A stretch of 59,077 nt of DNA from Granulosicoccus sp. (GTDB lineage: Bacteria; Pseudomonadota; Gammaproteobacteria; Granulosicoccales; Granulosicoccaceae), in the NCBI GenBank assembly GCA_023300375.1, contig JALZWO010000142.1:1-59077 (forward strand), in the 5' to 3' direction. Both the position numbers and the translations under genes were made by a program. Shown here piece by piece: positions 1-8,890 of the stretch (positions are counted from its first letter, which is position 1; every line of letters begins with the position of its first letter). The notes beneath the pieces were generated by a model. It worked only from the letters and a program-made list of their open reading frames with translations. It was not told where the DNA came from and searched no databases.

Positions 1-411
1 GCTTGTATGCGTTCTGCAGATGCTGCGGGCGTTGATGCGGTAGTTATTCCTGGGAAAAACAGTGTCGGATTGACAGATGTGGTTCGCAAAGTGGCCAGCG
101 GTGCTGCGGAGAGTGTGCCCTTGTTTCAGGTGGCTAATTTACAGCGTACCCTTGCTGAGCTACAAGAACTCGGTGTTTGGATTTATGGAGCAGCTGGTGA
201 AGCCGACACCAGTCTTTATGACGTGGATCTCAAAGGACATGTGGCATTAGTGTTAGGCGGAGAGGGCAAAGGTTTAAGGCGATTAACCCGGGAACAATGC
301 GATGGCCTGTATCAGCTACCCATGATGGGAACCGTGTCTAGTCTTAATGTGTCCGTGGCCGCTGGAATCAGTCTTTTTGAGGCAGGTCGTCAACGTGTCG
401 CAGCGCGCTGA
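1..411 (+). CDS. rlmB: 23S rRNA (guanosine-2'-O)-methyltransferase RlmB, 3' part
   Basis: The reading frame is open from base 1, so the gene begins before the window and only the C-terminal part of the SpoU/TrmH-type SPOUT methyltransferase domain is present. RlmB methylates the ribose of G2251 in the 23S rRNA peptidyl-transferase region. The three SPOUT motifs are visible: the N-x-G-type region ending in LRSADAAG-like residues, the glycine-rich cofactor loop LVLGGEGKGLRRLTRE, and the motif 3 stretch VSSLNVSVAAGISLFEA, which forms the knotted SAM site. The protein ends normally. It is followed by the ribosomal-protein cluster starting with rpsF, a common gammaproteobacterial order. Confidence 0.95.
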   Translation, partial: ACMRSADAAGVDAVVIPGKNSVGLTDVVRKVASGAAESVPLFQVANLQRTLAELQELGVWIYGAAGEADTSLYDVDLKGHVALVLGGEGKGLRRLTREQCDGLYQLPMMGTVSSLNVSVAAGISLFEAGRQRVAAR

Positions 412-435
412 GACCGCTTTATCTTGTGTTAGCTA

Positions 436-457
436 TCTTGCATGTTCTGATGCAAGA
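436..457 (+). terminator. Hairpin after rlmB in the rpsF leader
   Basis: An 8-bp perfect stem (TCTTGCAT/ATGCAAGA) closes a 6-nt loop. It lies 25 bp after the rlmB stop and about 130 bp before rpsF. There is no T-run after it, so it may be a weak terminator or a leader structure. The rest of the 175-bp leader holds no gene I can support. Leaders of rpsF in many bacteria bind the S6:S18 complex, but I cannot confirm that motif here. Confidence 0.4.
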
Positions 458-586
458 GGGTATTATTGAAAGGCTTTGTCAGCCGACAAGGTCATCTTCC
501 TCGTCTAGCCTTTGCCTCAATTGGCGGGACCCTCGCGGTTCTTCACATTTCAGTGCAATGTCAGGCGTAATCCACAGGGAGCAATT

Positions 587-1006
587 ATGCGCCATTACGA
601 AATCGTGTTTCTGGTCCACCCTGACCAGAGCGAGCAGGTTCCTGCCATGATAGAACGCTATCGTGGCATCATTGAGAGTCGTGAGGGTGTTATTCACCGT
701 CAAGAAGACTGGGGTCGCCGCCAACTAGCCTATCCGATCAACAAGATCTACAAGGCACACTACACATTGCTGAACATCGAGTGCTCACAAGACGCGCTTG
801 ACGAACTCACCAGTGCTTTCAAATTCAATGACGCTGTTATCCGTCACATGGTCCTTAAGCAAGATGGCCCGGTTACTGAAGCATCTCACTTGATCAAGAA
901 AGAAGAAGTACGTAGTGATGATGAGCGAAAGCCTCGTGCAAGCGAGAGCAATGCTGACGACAGTGGTGATTCTGCAGAATCCGCCGCCCCCGCAACTTCA
1001 GACTAA
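587..1006 (+). CDS. rpsF: 30S ribosomal protein S6
   Basis: A 139-residue S6 protein that pairs with S18 on the platform of the 30S subunit. The start is the ATG at 587, giving the conserved [15 protein letters not shown] opening; an AGGGAG Shine-Dalgarno sequence sits just upstream. The open frame reaches back to 512, but those residues do not belong to the family. Conserved S6 features include [14 protein letters not shown] and the HMVLK core strand. After about residue 100 the chain becomes a low-complexity acidic, Ser/Ala/Asp-rich tail, a known variable feature of S6. rpsR follows 23 bp downstream, so the two are cotranscribed. Confidence 0.97.
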   Translation: MRHYEIVFLVHPDQSEQVPAMIERYRGIIESREGVIHRQEDWGRRQLAYPINKIYKAHYTLLNIECSQDALDELTSAFKFNDAVIRHMVLKQDGPVTEASHLIKKEEVRSDDERKPRASESNADDSGDSAESAAPATSD

Positions 1007-1029
1007 ACAATCGACCGAGGAGACCTCAC

Positions 1030-1254
1030 ATGTCACGTTATTTTCGCCGTCGTAAATACTGCCGTTTCACTGCCGAAGGCATCACTGAAATCGATTACAA
1101 AGACCTAGAACTGTTAAAGGGCTTTGTGACTGAGACAGGAAAAATTGTGCCAAGCAGAATCACTGGTACTAAAGCACGATATCAGCGTCAGTTATCAACA
1201 GCTATTAAGCGCGCTCGTTATGTGGCATTGCTGCCTTATACCGATCAGCACTAA
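1030..1254 (+). CDS. rpsR: 30S ribosomal protein S18
   Basis: A 74-residue S18 protein of normal family length that binds 16S rRNA together with S6. The RRRKYCRF opening, the [18 protein letters not shown] segment, and the [22 protein letters not shown] arginine-rich RNA-binding region are all typical. A GAGGAGA-type Shine-Dalgarno sequence lies a few bases before the ATG. The single Cys in KYC is retained, but the usual zinc-type C+ pattern is not apparent. The gene lies in the rpsF-rpsR-DUF2232-rplI cluster and a small hairpin follows its stop. Confidence 0.97.
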   Translation: MSRYFRRRKYCRFTAEGITEIDYKDLELLKGFVTETGKIVPSRITGTKARYQRQLSTAIKRARYVALLPYTDQH

Positions 1255-1265
1255 GTAAAATTCTC

Positions 1266-1287
1266 AGGGGCAGGTCAAACTGCCCCT
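1266..1287 (+). terminator. Hairpin between rpsR and the DUF2232 gene
   Basis: A perfect 8-bp G/C-rich stem (AGGGGCAG/CTGCCCCT) with a 6-nt loop, starting 12 bp after the rpsR stop and ending 25 bp before the next start. No T-run follows. It could stabilise the rpsF-rpsR message 3' end or attenuate read-through into the membrane-protein gene. Confidence 0.45.
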
Positions 1288-1311
1288 AGTTCACCGTTTA
1301 AACCATTTATC

Positions 1312-2274
1312 ATGATAGCTCTGGCTCGTCTGGCTGATAGAGGGCCTTTAATGGCAGGAGCGCTCGCGGCAGGTCTTTTACTTGCGGCACTCTGGGTTCC
1401 TGCCCTTGTTGTCTCTACAGGTGCAATGGGTTTGGTGTTTTTTGCCAGCCTGCTGTCTTTGGCTTGCCTGATTATCAGCGCATCAGTGGTTTCATTTGTC
1501 GCGCTCCGACACGCTGAGGCAGCTGCTTTTCGCGTGGTGGGGGGATGTTTGTTATTGCTGGTAGTGGTTTCGACAGCGCTGTATGGTTCTGTGCTTCACA
1601 TACCCACTATCGTGATTATATGCTGGCTTCCAGCCATTATCGCTTCTGTAGTCTTAGTGCGCAGTATAAGACTCGATTATGCGGTACTAGCGGTGGTCGG
1701 CTGCGGTGTGCTGTCTGTGGTTCTTCTGGTAGTGATGATGGGTGATCCCACGGCCTTCTGGAAGGCGCAGTTTGGTGGAATCGGAGATGCTGCCACGCTG
1801 CCAGACGCTGCAGGTTCAGGCGAGGTTCTTAGCGAACAACAGCGTGAAGAATTTGTCACAGTCATGGCTAGTATGATGACGGGAGCTATGGGTATATCGG
1901 TTATGAACATCGCGTTTGGTGCGTTGTTTCTAGCTAGGTCATGGCAGGCTGCCTTAGTCAACCCTGGTGGATTTCAAAAAGAATTTCACGCTTTGAGTTT
2001 GGGTAAAAATGTTGCTGTAGGCGGTATTTTAATTATCCTCATGTCCTTCGCCATGGGTGGACAGTTACCTAGAGCGATAGCGGTGGTGGTGATTTTTGCT
2101 TTTTTCCTCCAGGGCCTTGCGGTAGCGCATGCGCTGGTAAAACAACGCGGTATGCATCGATTTTGGTTACACGGCATTTATTTTTTGCTGGTGTTGCCTC
2201 ACACGTTGCTATTGCTCGCGGCATTAGGACTGGCTGATAACATGTTCAGTCTGCGCCGCTCTGAAAAACAGTAG
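1312..2274 (+). CDS. DUF2232 (YybS-like) multi-spanning membrane protein
   Basis: A 320-residue, highly hydrophobic inner-membrane protein with roughly eight predicted membrane segments. Its place between rpsR and rplI, and the C-terminal block FLQGLAVAHALVKQRG followed by a final HTLLLLAALGLAD segment, match the DUF2232 family that occupies this position in many gammaproteobacteria. Its biochemical role is not established. A less hydrophobic loop around residues 145-185 (DPTAFWKAQFGG to SEQQREEF) probably faces outside the membrane. The ATG at 1312 has a poor Shine-Dalgarno sequence, so it may depend on read-through from rpsR. The product assignment rests on context plus C-terminal motif. 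Confidence 0.8.
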   Translation: MIALARLADRGPLMAGALAAGLLLAALWVPALVVSTGAMGLVFFASLLSLACLIISASVVSFVALRHAEAAAFRVVGGCLLLLVVVSTALYGSVLHIPTIVIICWLPAIIASVVLVRSIRLDYAVLAVVGCGVLSVVLLVVMMGDPTAFWKAQFGGIGDAATLPDAAGSGEVLSEQQREEFVTVMASMMTGAMGISVMNIAFGALFLARSWQAALVNPGGFQKEFHALSLGKNVAVGGILIILMSFAMGGQLPRAIAVVVIFAFFLQGLAVAHALVKQRGMHRFWLHGIYFLLVLPHTLLLLAALGLADNMFSLRRSEKQ

Positions 2275-2301
2275 TTAATTGAATTTAATGGGAGATATGT
2301 C

Positions 2302-2754
2302 ATGCAAGTCATATTGCTTGAAAAGATAGACAAAGTTGGATTGCTCGGCGATCTAGTAGATGTGAAAGCTGGTTTTGCGCGCAACTTTCTGTTGCCTCAG
2401 GGCAAGGCAGAAATGGCTACGCCTACAAACGTGGAAGCTTTCCAACAGCGACGTGCAGAGCTTGAGAAGCAGCAAGCACAAGCTTTAGCAGAAGCTAACT
2501 CACGCAAAAGCACCCTTGATGGCATGATGATCAGCATCACGTCGCGTGCGGGTACAGAAGGTAAGTTGTTTGGCTCTATCGGCACTGAAGAGATTCGGAT
2601 TGCATTCGAGGCTGCTGGTCAAACAGTTGAGAAAAAGGAAATTCGCTTACCCGAAGGTCCATTACGAAATGTTGGAGAGCATCCAGTTGTTTTACATCTT
2701 CACGCTGATGTTGATTCACAAGTTGTTGTCAATGTCGTTGGTGAAGAGGTTTAA
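2302..2754 (+). CDS. rplI: 50S ribosomal protein L9
   Basis: A 150-residue L9 protein that binds 23S rRNA at the base of the L1 stalk. The N-terminal domain shows MQVILLEKIDKVGLLGD followed by the hallmark VKAGFARNFLLPQGKA loop. A long charged central helix (residues about 45-75) connects to the C-terminal domain with GKLFGSIG and EGPLRNVGEHPVVLHLH. A GGGAG Shine-Dalgarno sequence lies upstream of the ATG. It is the last gene of the ribosomal-protein cluster, and a strong terminator follows 12 bp after its stop. Confidence 0.97.
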   Translation: MQVILLEKIDKVGLLGDLVDVKAGFARNFLLPQGKAEMATPTNVEAFQQRRAELEKQQAQALAEANSRKSTLDGMMISITSRAGTEGKLFGSIGTEEIRIAFEAAGQTVEKKEIRLPEGPLRNVGEHPVVLHLHADVDSQVVVNVVGEEV

Positions 2755-2766
2755 CACCTGATATTA

Positions 2767-2790
2767 AAAGCCCAGGCTCGCCTGGGCTTT
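2767..2790 (+). terminator. Intrinsic terminator after rplI
   Basis: A perfect 10-bp stem (AAAGCCCAGG/CCTGGGCTTT) closes a CTCG tetraloop. The descending arm ends in TTT and is followed by CGGGTG. It separates the ribosomal-protein operon from dnaB. Confidence 0.85.
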
Positions 2791-2878
2791 CGGGTGTAAT
2801 CTGTTGTCTTTTTGAGGGTGTGCGATTGCGCTCACCGGTCTTGATTGACACACTCACCGATGCTGGAGCAGCAGCCTG

Positions 2879-4504
2879 ATGGTTCATACACCGGACGAAT
2901 TCGACGGCCCGTATCCTACCGACCAAGACGAATATGGTGTGTCGTTCGACGCCTCTCCTGAAGATTTTGGATTTGGTCCTGCCGATTTTCCAGGCAACCC
3001 ACCTGCCTATCCGGGCGCCGATGCTGCAACGCCTTACTCAAAACAAGGGTCAGGCCAGTTTTCTGGAAAAAACGGCAAAAATGGCAAGAACGGTAAGTTT
3101 GGTCGAAATACTACCGAAGAATTGCTGGATACACTCGCTCGTCGAACAAACAACGCCCCACCGCATTCGATAGAAGCTGAGCAAGCCATACTGGGTGTTC
3201 TCATGTTGGAGGCTGGAGACACGTTTGATAAAGTGTCTGAGACAGTGGTGGAAAGCGATTTCTATCAACTTAATCACAAGCTAATATTCCGTGCCGTTTC
3301 GGCATTAGCGATTGAAGGACGTCGTCCTGATGTGGTGACAGTCACCAACTGGTTGGAAACTCATGGTGAATTAGATGACTCAGGTGGTCTGATTTACGTT
3401 GGGGCACTTGTCGAGGTGGCCCCTAGCGCTGCCAACGTTAAGGAATATGCCGATATCGTGCGAGAGCGTTCGGTATTACGGCAACTTATTGCAGTTGCCA
3501 ACGAGATTGCTGATAGCGCTTACGATTCAGATGGCCGCACGTCCAAGGATCTTCTTGATGCAGCGGAGACCAAAGTCTTTGCGATTGCAGACCAAACAGC
3601 GAAGAGTGGTAGCGGTGGATTTCATGACATCACAGGTGTTCTTAAGGGGGCGGTAGAACGCATACAGCTAATGTTTGAATCGGACTCGTCAATTACGGGT
3701 CTATCGACAGGCTTTACCGAGCTGGATGAACAAACCAGTGGGTTGCAACCATCGGATCTGGTTATTGTGGCTGGTCGTCCTTCTATGGGGAAGACAACCT
3801 TTGCAATGAATATTGCAGAGAATGCCGCCATGGAGGCCAACGCACCAGTTGCTATATTCAGTATGGAAATGCCTGCTGAACAATTGGGCATGAGGATGAT
3901 TTCTTCACTGGGTAGAGTGGAATTACAAAAGCTACGAACAGGCAATTTATCAGAGCAGGATTGGCCAAGGATAATATCTGCCATAACGTTGCTCAATCAA
4001 AAACATAACGTCTATATTGACGATACACCTGCGCTAACACCCACTGATCTTCGTGCTCGCTCAAGACGTTTAGCTCGTGAGCACGGTTTGAGCCTGATAG
4101 TTATCGATTATCTACAGCTTATGCAGGTCTCTGACAGCCGTGAAAACAGGGCGACTGAGATATCCGAAATATCTCGCTCACTCAAAGCTCTGGCCAAAGA
4201 ACTGAATGTGCCGATCATTGCTTTGTCGCAGTTGAATCGTAGTCTTGAGCAACGTCCTGACAAGCGGCCTATCATGTCAGATCTTCGTGAGTCGGGTGCG
4301 ATCGAGCAAGACGCCGATGTCATCATGTTTATCTACCGAGACGAGGTTTACAATCCTGATGATGAGGCCAGTAAAGGTCGGGCTGAGATTCTCATACGTA
4401 AACAAAGAAACGGCCCGATAGGCGCTGTTAACCTAACGTTTCTTGGTAGGTACACTCGATTTGAAAACTTCTCTCCAGAGATTGTGACCGGTGAGTTTTC
4501 GTAA
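2879..4504 (+). CDS. dnaB: Replicative DNA helicase DnaB
   Basis: A 541-residue hexameric 5'-3' replicative helicase. The N-terminal primase-interaction domain starts at PPHSIEAEQAILGVLML (near residue 94). The RecA-like ATPase domain has Walker A GRPSMGKTT near residue 300, Walker B LIVIDYLQLMQ, and the motifs ALSQLNRSLEQR and DLRESGAIEQDAD with the arginine-finger region RNGPIG. Compared with E. coli DnaB it carries about 65 extra N-terminal residues, rich in Asp/Pro/Gly with a repeated G-K-N stretch. The ATG at 2879 has a GGAG about 12 bases upstream. A shorter start cannot be excluded, but the extension has no in-frame stop and no obviously better start. No intein is present. Confidence 0.96.
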   Translation: MVHTPDEFDGPYPTDQDEYGVSFDASPEDFGFGPADFPGNPPAYPGADAATPYSKQGSGQFSGKNGKNGKNGKFGRNTTEELLDTLARRTNNAPPHSIEAEQAILGVLMLEAGDTFDKVSETVVESDFYQLNHKLIFRAVSALAIEGRRPDVVTVTNWLETHGELDDSGGLIYVGALVEVAPSAANVKEYADIVRERSVLRQLIAVANEIADSAYDSDGRTSKDLLDAAETKVFAIADQTAKSGSGGFHDITGVLKGAVERIQLMFESDSSITGLSTGFTELDEQTSGLQPSDLVIVAGRPSMGKTTFAMNIAENAAMEANAPVAIFSMEMPAEQLGMRMISSLGRVELQKLRTGNLSEQDWPRIISAITLLNQKHNVYIDDTPALTPTDLRARSRRLAREHGLSLIVIDYLQLMQVSDSRENRATEISEISRSLKALAKELNVPIIALSQLNRSLEQRPDKRPIMSDLRESGAIEQDADVIMFIYRDEVYNPDDEASKGRAEILIRKQRNGPIGAVNLTFLGRYTRFENFSPEIVTGEFS

Positions 4505-4575
4505 ATTGTTTGGCTTTGATCGAACGTTCCCTGCTGTTGTATTGATTATTTCGCCTTTGACGAGAGGTAAAAGTC

Positions 4576-5778
4576 ATGTCGATTAAGGCCTCGACGCTCG
4601 ATGAGTTAGCCTCCAGAGAACAAATACTGAATAATCGGTCTGTCCGTATCGACATTAGCTTGGCAGCAATTCGTGCAAATCTGAGCACTGCTCGCCTGAG
4701 TAGTGGAGGTGCCAAGCAATTTGCCACGATCAAGGCTGACGCTTACGGGCATGGAGCAGTAATGGTTGCGCAAGCGCTCTCACCTTCTACTGAATGTCAA
4801 GATCAACCAACAGCACAAAGCGCAGTCGAGGATAGTAGGCAAGATAATGAAAGCTATGCCGATGGTTTTGCTGTGGTCAGCTTGGACGAAGCGCTTCAGT
4901 TGCGCTCTTCAGGCATCCGGCAACCTATTCTTATATTACAGGGGCCGCAAAGTCCTGATGCCTGTGTAGACATGCTGCACTATGATCTTTGGCCAGTTAT
5001 CCACGATATGGGTCAATACGAATGGTACCGGCAATTCAAACACCGGGGTGAGCTTCGGGCTTGGTTGAAAGTGGATACCGGAATGGGGCGCTTAGGTGTA
5101 CAACCCGATCAAGCTATAGCGATACTGTCTGCCAAAGAAGGTATTCATTGGACCGGCTTGATGACACATTTTGCGTGCGCTGATGAGCCAGACAACCCAT
5201 TCACTGGTCATCAAATCGAGCAATTTTTGTCTGTGTGCGCCAATGTTGAACAGAGCGACTCGCTGCAGCAAAGCATGGCTAACTCTGCGGCTGTGTTGGC
5301 TTGGCCACAATCCAACTCCGATTGGGCGCGACCCGGAATCATGCTCTACGGTTGCAACCCGTTGGATCGTAATCTGCCCGAGGGAGTCCGGCTGCAAATG
5401 GCAATGAATGTCAGTGCACCCCTGATTTCAGTGAAAGTATTAGCCGCGGGTGCGGGTATTGGGTATGCACAAACATGGCGCTGTCCAGAGGATATGCCCA
5501 TAGGCTATGTCGCATTGGGCTATCGGGACGGGTTACCAAGAATTCTGGATTCTTCGGCATGCGTGAGCATCGGCGGGGCGCTTTGCCCTGTGGTTGGCAG
5601 GGTTTCAATGGATTCCATAGCGGTTGATTTGCGGTTAGCCGCCAGCGCCAAACTGGGAGATATGGCGACTTTTTGGGGGCCAGACGTATCGATCGATTCA
5701 CTGGCTAGAGCCGCAGGAACTATCAATTACGAATTACTAACATCTATAAGAGGGTGCCGTCGATACACGAATGAATGA
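4576..5778 (+). CDS. alr: Alanine racemase
   Basis: A 400-residue PLP-dependent enzyme that interconverts L- and D-alanine for peptidoglycan synthesis. The PLP lysine is Lys53 in the signature IKADAYGHG. The second catalytic base, tyrosine, is near residue 297 in GIGYAQTW, and the C-terminal domain has RVSMDSIAVDL and the closing TSIRGCRRY. A GAGGTAAA Shine-Dalgarno sequence precedes the ATG. An unusual Gln/Ser/Asp-rich insertion of about 27 residues (69-95) lies between the first helix and the DGFAVVSLDEAL strand. The dnaB-alr order is conserved in gammaproteobacteria; here the gap is 71 bp. Confidence 0.95.
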   Translation: MSIKASTLDELASREQILNNRSVRIDISLAAIRANLSTARLSSGGAKQFATIKADAYGHGAVMVAQALSPSTECQDQPTAQSAVEDSRQDNESYADGFAVVSLDEALQLRSSGIRQPILILQGPQSPDACVDMLHYDLWPVIHDMGQYEWYRQFKHRGELRAWLKVDTGMGRLGVQPDQAIAILSAKEGIHWTGLMTHFACADEPDNPFTGHQIEQFLSVCANVEQSDSLQQSMANSAAVLAWPQSNSDWARPGIMLYGCNPLDRNLPEGVRLQMAMNVSAPLISVKVLAAGAGIGYAQTWRCPEDMPIGYVALGYRDGLPRILDSSACVSIGGALCPVVGRVSMDSIAVDLRLAASAKLGDMATFWGPDVSIDSLARAAGTINYELLTSIRGCRRYTNE

Positions 5779-5832
5779 TTGGGCAGGTGCATAAGTATCT
5801 GAAATCATTAAATATTGCCCACACTTCCTCAA

Positions 5833-5883
5833 TCGCCAGTATGGGCCTCCGCAGAAAAGGTACTGTTAAGTCCATACTAGCGA
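5833..5883. other. Inverted repeat between convergent alr and fdxA
   Basis: Two 12-base arms (TCGCCAGTATGG and CCATACTAGCGA) are complementary except at one position and are separated by 27 bases. They lie between the ends of two convergent genes, so a bidirectional terminator or message-end structure is the simplest reading. No T-run adjoins either side. The remainder of 5779-5996 shows nothing else I can support. Confidence 0.4.
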
Positions 5884-5996
5884 TCCAGAACAGCGCTTAA
5901 ACGCCACAACGCGCTATTTGTGGTGTTCAGCTGCCCTGATTCTTAAAGACAGTGACAGACGTGAGCGCAACTATTCCGCTGTGTCTGCCGAACTTC

Positions 5997-6320
5997 TTAA
6001 CGTTCCAGGTATTGCAGCTTGTCGGATTTGTCTTCCCATTCTTTTGCATCTGGCAACGGCTCTTTTTGAACAGTAATAACTGGCCAGATTGCGGATAGGT
6101 CCGCGTTAAGTGCCAAGTAGGCCTCATCTTCAGGTTTCATGTCCTCCTCTGCCACAATAGCGTTGATTGGGCACTCAGGTTCGCAGAGTGAACAGTCGAT
6201 GCATTCATCAGGATCAATAACAAGGAAGTTAGGGCCTTCGTGGAAGCAGTCCACGGGGCATACTTCGACACAATCTGTGTACTTACATTTGATGCAATTT
6301 TCGGTCACCACGAAAGTCAT
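5997..6320 (-). CDS. fdxA: 7Fe ferredoxin FdxA
   Basis: A 107-residue seven-iron ferredoxin carrying one [3Fe-4S] and one [4Fe-4S] cluster, a low-potential electron carrier in the cytoplasm. The chosen start gives [26 protein letters not shown], whose cysteines ligate the first cluster pair; the second set is [16 protein letters not shown]. The C-terminal extension (DLSAIWPVI to DKLQYLER) is typical of the FdxA family. The open frame continues upstream to 6413, but that part is unrelated to the family and AT-rich. The gene stands alone, divergent from galU and convergent with alr. Confidence 0.95.
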   Translation of the reverse strand: MTFVVTENCIKCKYTDCVEVCPVDCFHEGPNFLVIDPDECIDCSLCEPECPINAIVAEEDMKPEDEAYLALNADLSAIWPVITVQKEPLPDAKEWEDKSDKLQYLER

Positions 6321-6493
6321 GGGCTTTTCTCTAATATGTGTAAATGGATAAAATATTAAATACTGTGAGATTTGGTTAAATGCCATTGAGTATGTGACAT
6401 ATACCGCTATCATCTTACTAACTTATGTGTAGATCATATCAAATATATTGGGCGTGTCATCAGATAGGATAGTCATCAATCCTTTGAAACATA

Positions 6494-6512
6494 ACAGGTG
6501 CAAACCACCTGT
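6494..6512. promoter_or_regulatory. Small inverted repeat upstream of galU
   Basis: ACAGGTG and CACCTGT form a perfect 7-bp inverted repeat around a 5-base centre, 44 bp before the galU start. In the 236-bp fdxA-galU divergent region it could be an operator or a leader hairpin. There is no independent evidence for a binding protein. Confidence 0.3.
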
Positions 6513-6556
6513 CAAACGATAAAACAACACAACCTATACAGGGACGTGGAGCAATA

Positions 6557-7468
6557 ATGAAACAAATTAAAAAGGCAGTATTTCCGGTCGCAGGTATGGG
6601 TACGCGATTTTTACCGGCCACTAAGGCAAATCCCAAGGAAATGTTGCCTGTTGTCGACAAACCGTTAATTCAATACGCTGCTGAAGAAGCTGTAGCTGCA
6701 GGTATCGATACCCTTATCTTTGTCACCGGACGCAACAAGCGCTCAATCGAGGATCATTTCGATACCGCCTACGAACTTGAACGAGAGCTTGAAGCAAAAT
6801 CTAAGCAAAAGATGCTCGAAGTACTTCGCAATATCCTTCCCAAGCACGTTAACTGCGTATTTATCCGCCAGTCTCAAGCTCTGGGTTTAGGACATGCGGT
6901 GCTTTGCGCTCGTCCTGTCGTGAATGATGAACCCTTCGCCGTCATATTGGCAGATGATCTGATCAACTTCACTGACAAGCCTTGCTTAAGACAGATGGTT
7001 GATCTTTTCAACTTCCAACACTGCTCTATTCTGGGAACAGAAACCATTCCCAAAGAAGACGTCAGTTCGTACGGTATTGTTGATGGGGTGAAACTTAAGG
7101 AAGGCTTGATGGAGGTCTCGGGGATTGTTGAAAAACCAAAAGTTGAAGACGCTCCCAGTAACAGTGCTGTTGTTGGTCGTTATATCCTGACCCCAAACAT
7201 TTTTGACCTACTTGAAAAAACTCAAAAAGGCGCTGGCAACGAAATCCAATTGACGGACGCTATCGCTGAATTGCTCAAGGAGCAAAGAGTACTTGCCTAC
7301 AACTTCGACGGCCGTCGATTTGACTGTGGTAGCAAGCTAGGGTACCTGAAGGCACAAGTGGAGTTTGCACTCGAGCATCACGAGGTGGGCAGTGATTTTC
7401 GTGCTTATCTTAATGAACTCAATGCTAGAGAAAACCAAAAAATTATCCAGATGAAAAAACCGTCCTAA
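6557..7468 (+). CDS. galU: UTP-glucose-1-phosphate uridylyltransferase
   Basis: A 303-residue enzyme that makes UDP-glucose from UTP and glucose-1-phosphate for LPS, exopolysaccharide and osmoregulated glucans. The nucleotide-binding opening [28 protein letters not shown] is diagnostic. VEKP (about residue 194), the [13 protein letters not shown] block and the [18 protein letters not shown] block near the C-terminus match the GalU family and its normal length. A GGAG-containing Shine-Dalgarno sequence precedes the ATG. The gene is probably monocistronic: an MFS gene follows 88 bp later. Confidence 0.96.
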   Translation: MKQIKKAVFPVAGMGTRFLPATKANPKEMLPVVDKPLIQYAAEEAVAAGIDTLIFVTGRNKRSIEDHFDTAYELERELEAKSKQKMLEVLRNILPKHVNCVFIRQSQALGLGHAVLCARPVVNDEPFAVILADDLINFTDKPCLRQMVDLFNFQHCSILGTETIPKEDVSSYGIVDGVKLKEGLMEVSGIVEKPKVEDAPSNSAVVGRYILTPNIFDLLEKTQKGAGNEIQLTDAIAELLKEQRVLAYNFDGRRFDCGSKLGYLKAQVEFALEHHEVGSDFRAYLNELNARENQKIIQMKKPS

Positions 7469-7556
7469 TAAATTTTTTTTGGAAACCTTTCAAATCCAAT
7501 GCATTTGTAGGGTAGTTGCGAGGTAAGGTGTCGCGTCATGGCTAAGAGCGCACCTT

Positions 7557-8825
7557 ATGTCGCATCTGACAAGCAACTCAAAATCAGTATGGGCAATTTT
7601 CGGGGTGTTCTTTTTTGAATCCTCGATAATCGGGCAATGGATACCGCGTATCCCCGATATCAAGTTCAATTTAGAGTTATCGGATGGCGAGCTTGGCCTT
7701 GCTCTGCTTAGTATGCCGCTAGGCACAGTCCTTGGCTTAGCTGTATCGAGTAAAATTATCGAGCAGCTAGGGCTACGTGGCGCTTGCCGTTTGTTTTTAC
7801 CTTTGTGGGCATTGCTGTTTATCGCTCCCGGATTTGCAACGACAATGGGCCAACTAATGGCCTCACTTGTTGTCAGCGGTGTTGCCATCGGCCTCATCGA
7901 AACCGCAATGAATACCGAGGCTGCAAGGCTGGAGACCGTTAGTAAAAAACGCCTGATGTCTCGTTGCCATGGATTTTGGAGTATTGGAACCATGGTAGGA
8001 GCTCTATTGGGTGGGCTTATTGCCCAGCAGGGCGTTTCAGTTGCTATGCACTTTGCCATAGTCATGCCGTTGATAGCGATGGGTGGCTACTACGTGGCAA
8101 GTGCTTTGCCTGTCATTCCAACGGTTGCTGACTCGTCGGATAGATCGTCGAACCCACCGACGAATAACTCGTCCGCTGCTGCCACAGCATTGGACACCGT
8201 CGGATTGTCAGTTGATAAGGCGCTATTAACATCCAAGCCTACGGACAAATCACGACTGATCACTTTGCCTTCAAAGGCGATACTACTGCTATGCATCATG
8301 CCACTGGGTGTCATGATGGTAGAGGGCGCGTTCATCGATTGGTCCGCTGTATTTATGCGTGACATCATGTCTGCTAGTCCGCTGACTATTGCAATTACCT
8401 ATTCTTTTTTCTCAGTTGTTATGGCGGCTGTCAGGCTCAGTGGTGATGCTATTTCTGAGCGCTACCAAGAATCCACTATTGTGCGTTTTTCGGGCATGGC
8501 CGCCATGATCGGCATCGGGCTATTTGCACTGGCTCCGAATACTCTTTGGGCATTTGCAGCTGCCGCTATTGCAGGGGCAGGGGTTGCTATTGTCTTCCCT
8601 TTGGCAGTGACTGCCGCTGCTAATCGGCCTGGTCGATCTTCTGCAGAAAACGTGGCTGCGTTGAATATGATTGCATTTAGCGCTTTCCTTGTCGCGCCGC
8701 CTTTGATCGGGTTTCTGTCGGAGTGGATAGACCTGAGGTATGCGCTGTTGGCGTTGGTACCGTGTGCTCTATTAACAGTTGTGCTTGCTAAAGAAGTGCG
8801 CTCTAGTCCTCAAATTAAACACTAA
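7557..8825 (+). CDS. MFS transporter, YbjJ-like
   Basis: A 422-residue inner-membrane protein with about twelve membrane segments of the major facilitator superfamily. The first half shows the WIPRIPDIKFNLELSDGELGLALL signature and the RCHGFWSIGTMVGA helix common to the YbjJ-like subgroup. A hydrophilic Ser/Thr/Asn-rich loop (about residues 188-245) separates the two six-helix halves. The substrate is unknown; relatives are often annotated as sugar or drug carriers without proof. The start at 7557 is uncertain, since the Shine-Dalgarno sequence is weak and an ATG at 7538 in another frame opens a short overlapping frame ending at 7618. Confidence 0.85.
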   Translation: MSHLTSNSKSVWAIFGVFFFESSIIGQWIPRIPDIKFNLELSDGELGLALLSMPLGTVLGLAVSSKIIEQLGLRGACRLFLPLWALLFIAPGFATTMGQLMASLVVSGVAIGLIETAMNTEAARLETVSKKRLMSRCHGFWSIGTMVGALLGGLIAQQGVSVAMHFAIVMPLIAMGGYYVASALPVIPTVADSSDRSSNPPTNNSSAAATALDTVGLSVDKALLTSKPTDKSRLITLPSKAILLLCIMPLGVMMVEGAFIDWSAVFMRDIMSASPLTIAITYSFFSVVMAAVRLSGDAISERYQESTIVRFSGMAAMIGIGLFALAPNTLWAFAAAAIAGAGVAIVFPLAVTAAANRPGRSSAENVAALNMIAFSAFLVAPPLIGFLSEWIDLRYALLALVPCALLTVVLAKEVRSSPQIKH

Positions 8826-8890
8826 CATCGATGATCTCACCGACCGACTTCGGATCAACTCATCGTTTTCTTCTGTGTTTATCGTGATGT

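Noticed and set aside
426-724. Small frames overlapping the rpsF leader
   Set aside because: They overlap rpsF in other frames or strands, with Ser-run composition and no ribosome site.
7490-8065. A 191-residue minus-strand frame opposite the MFS gene
   Set aside because: It lies wholly antisense to a well-supported transporter and has no family features.
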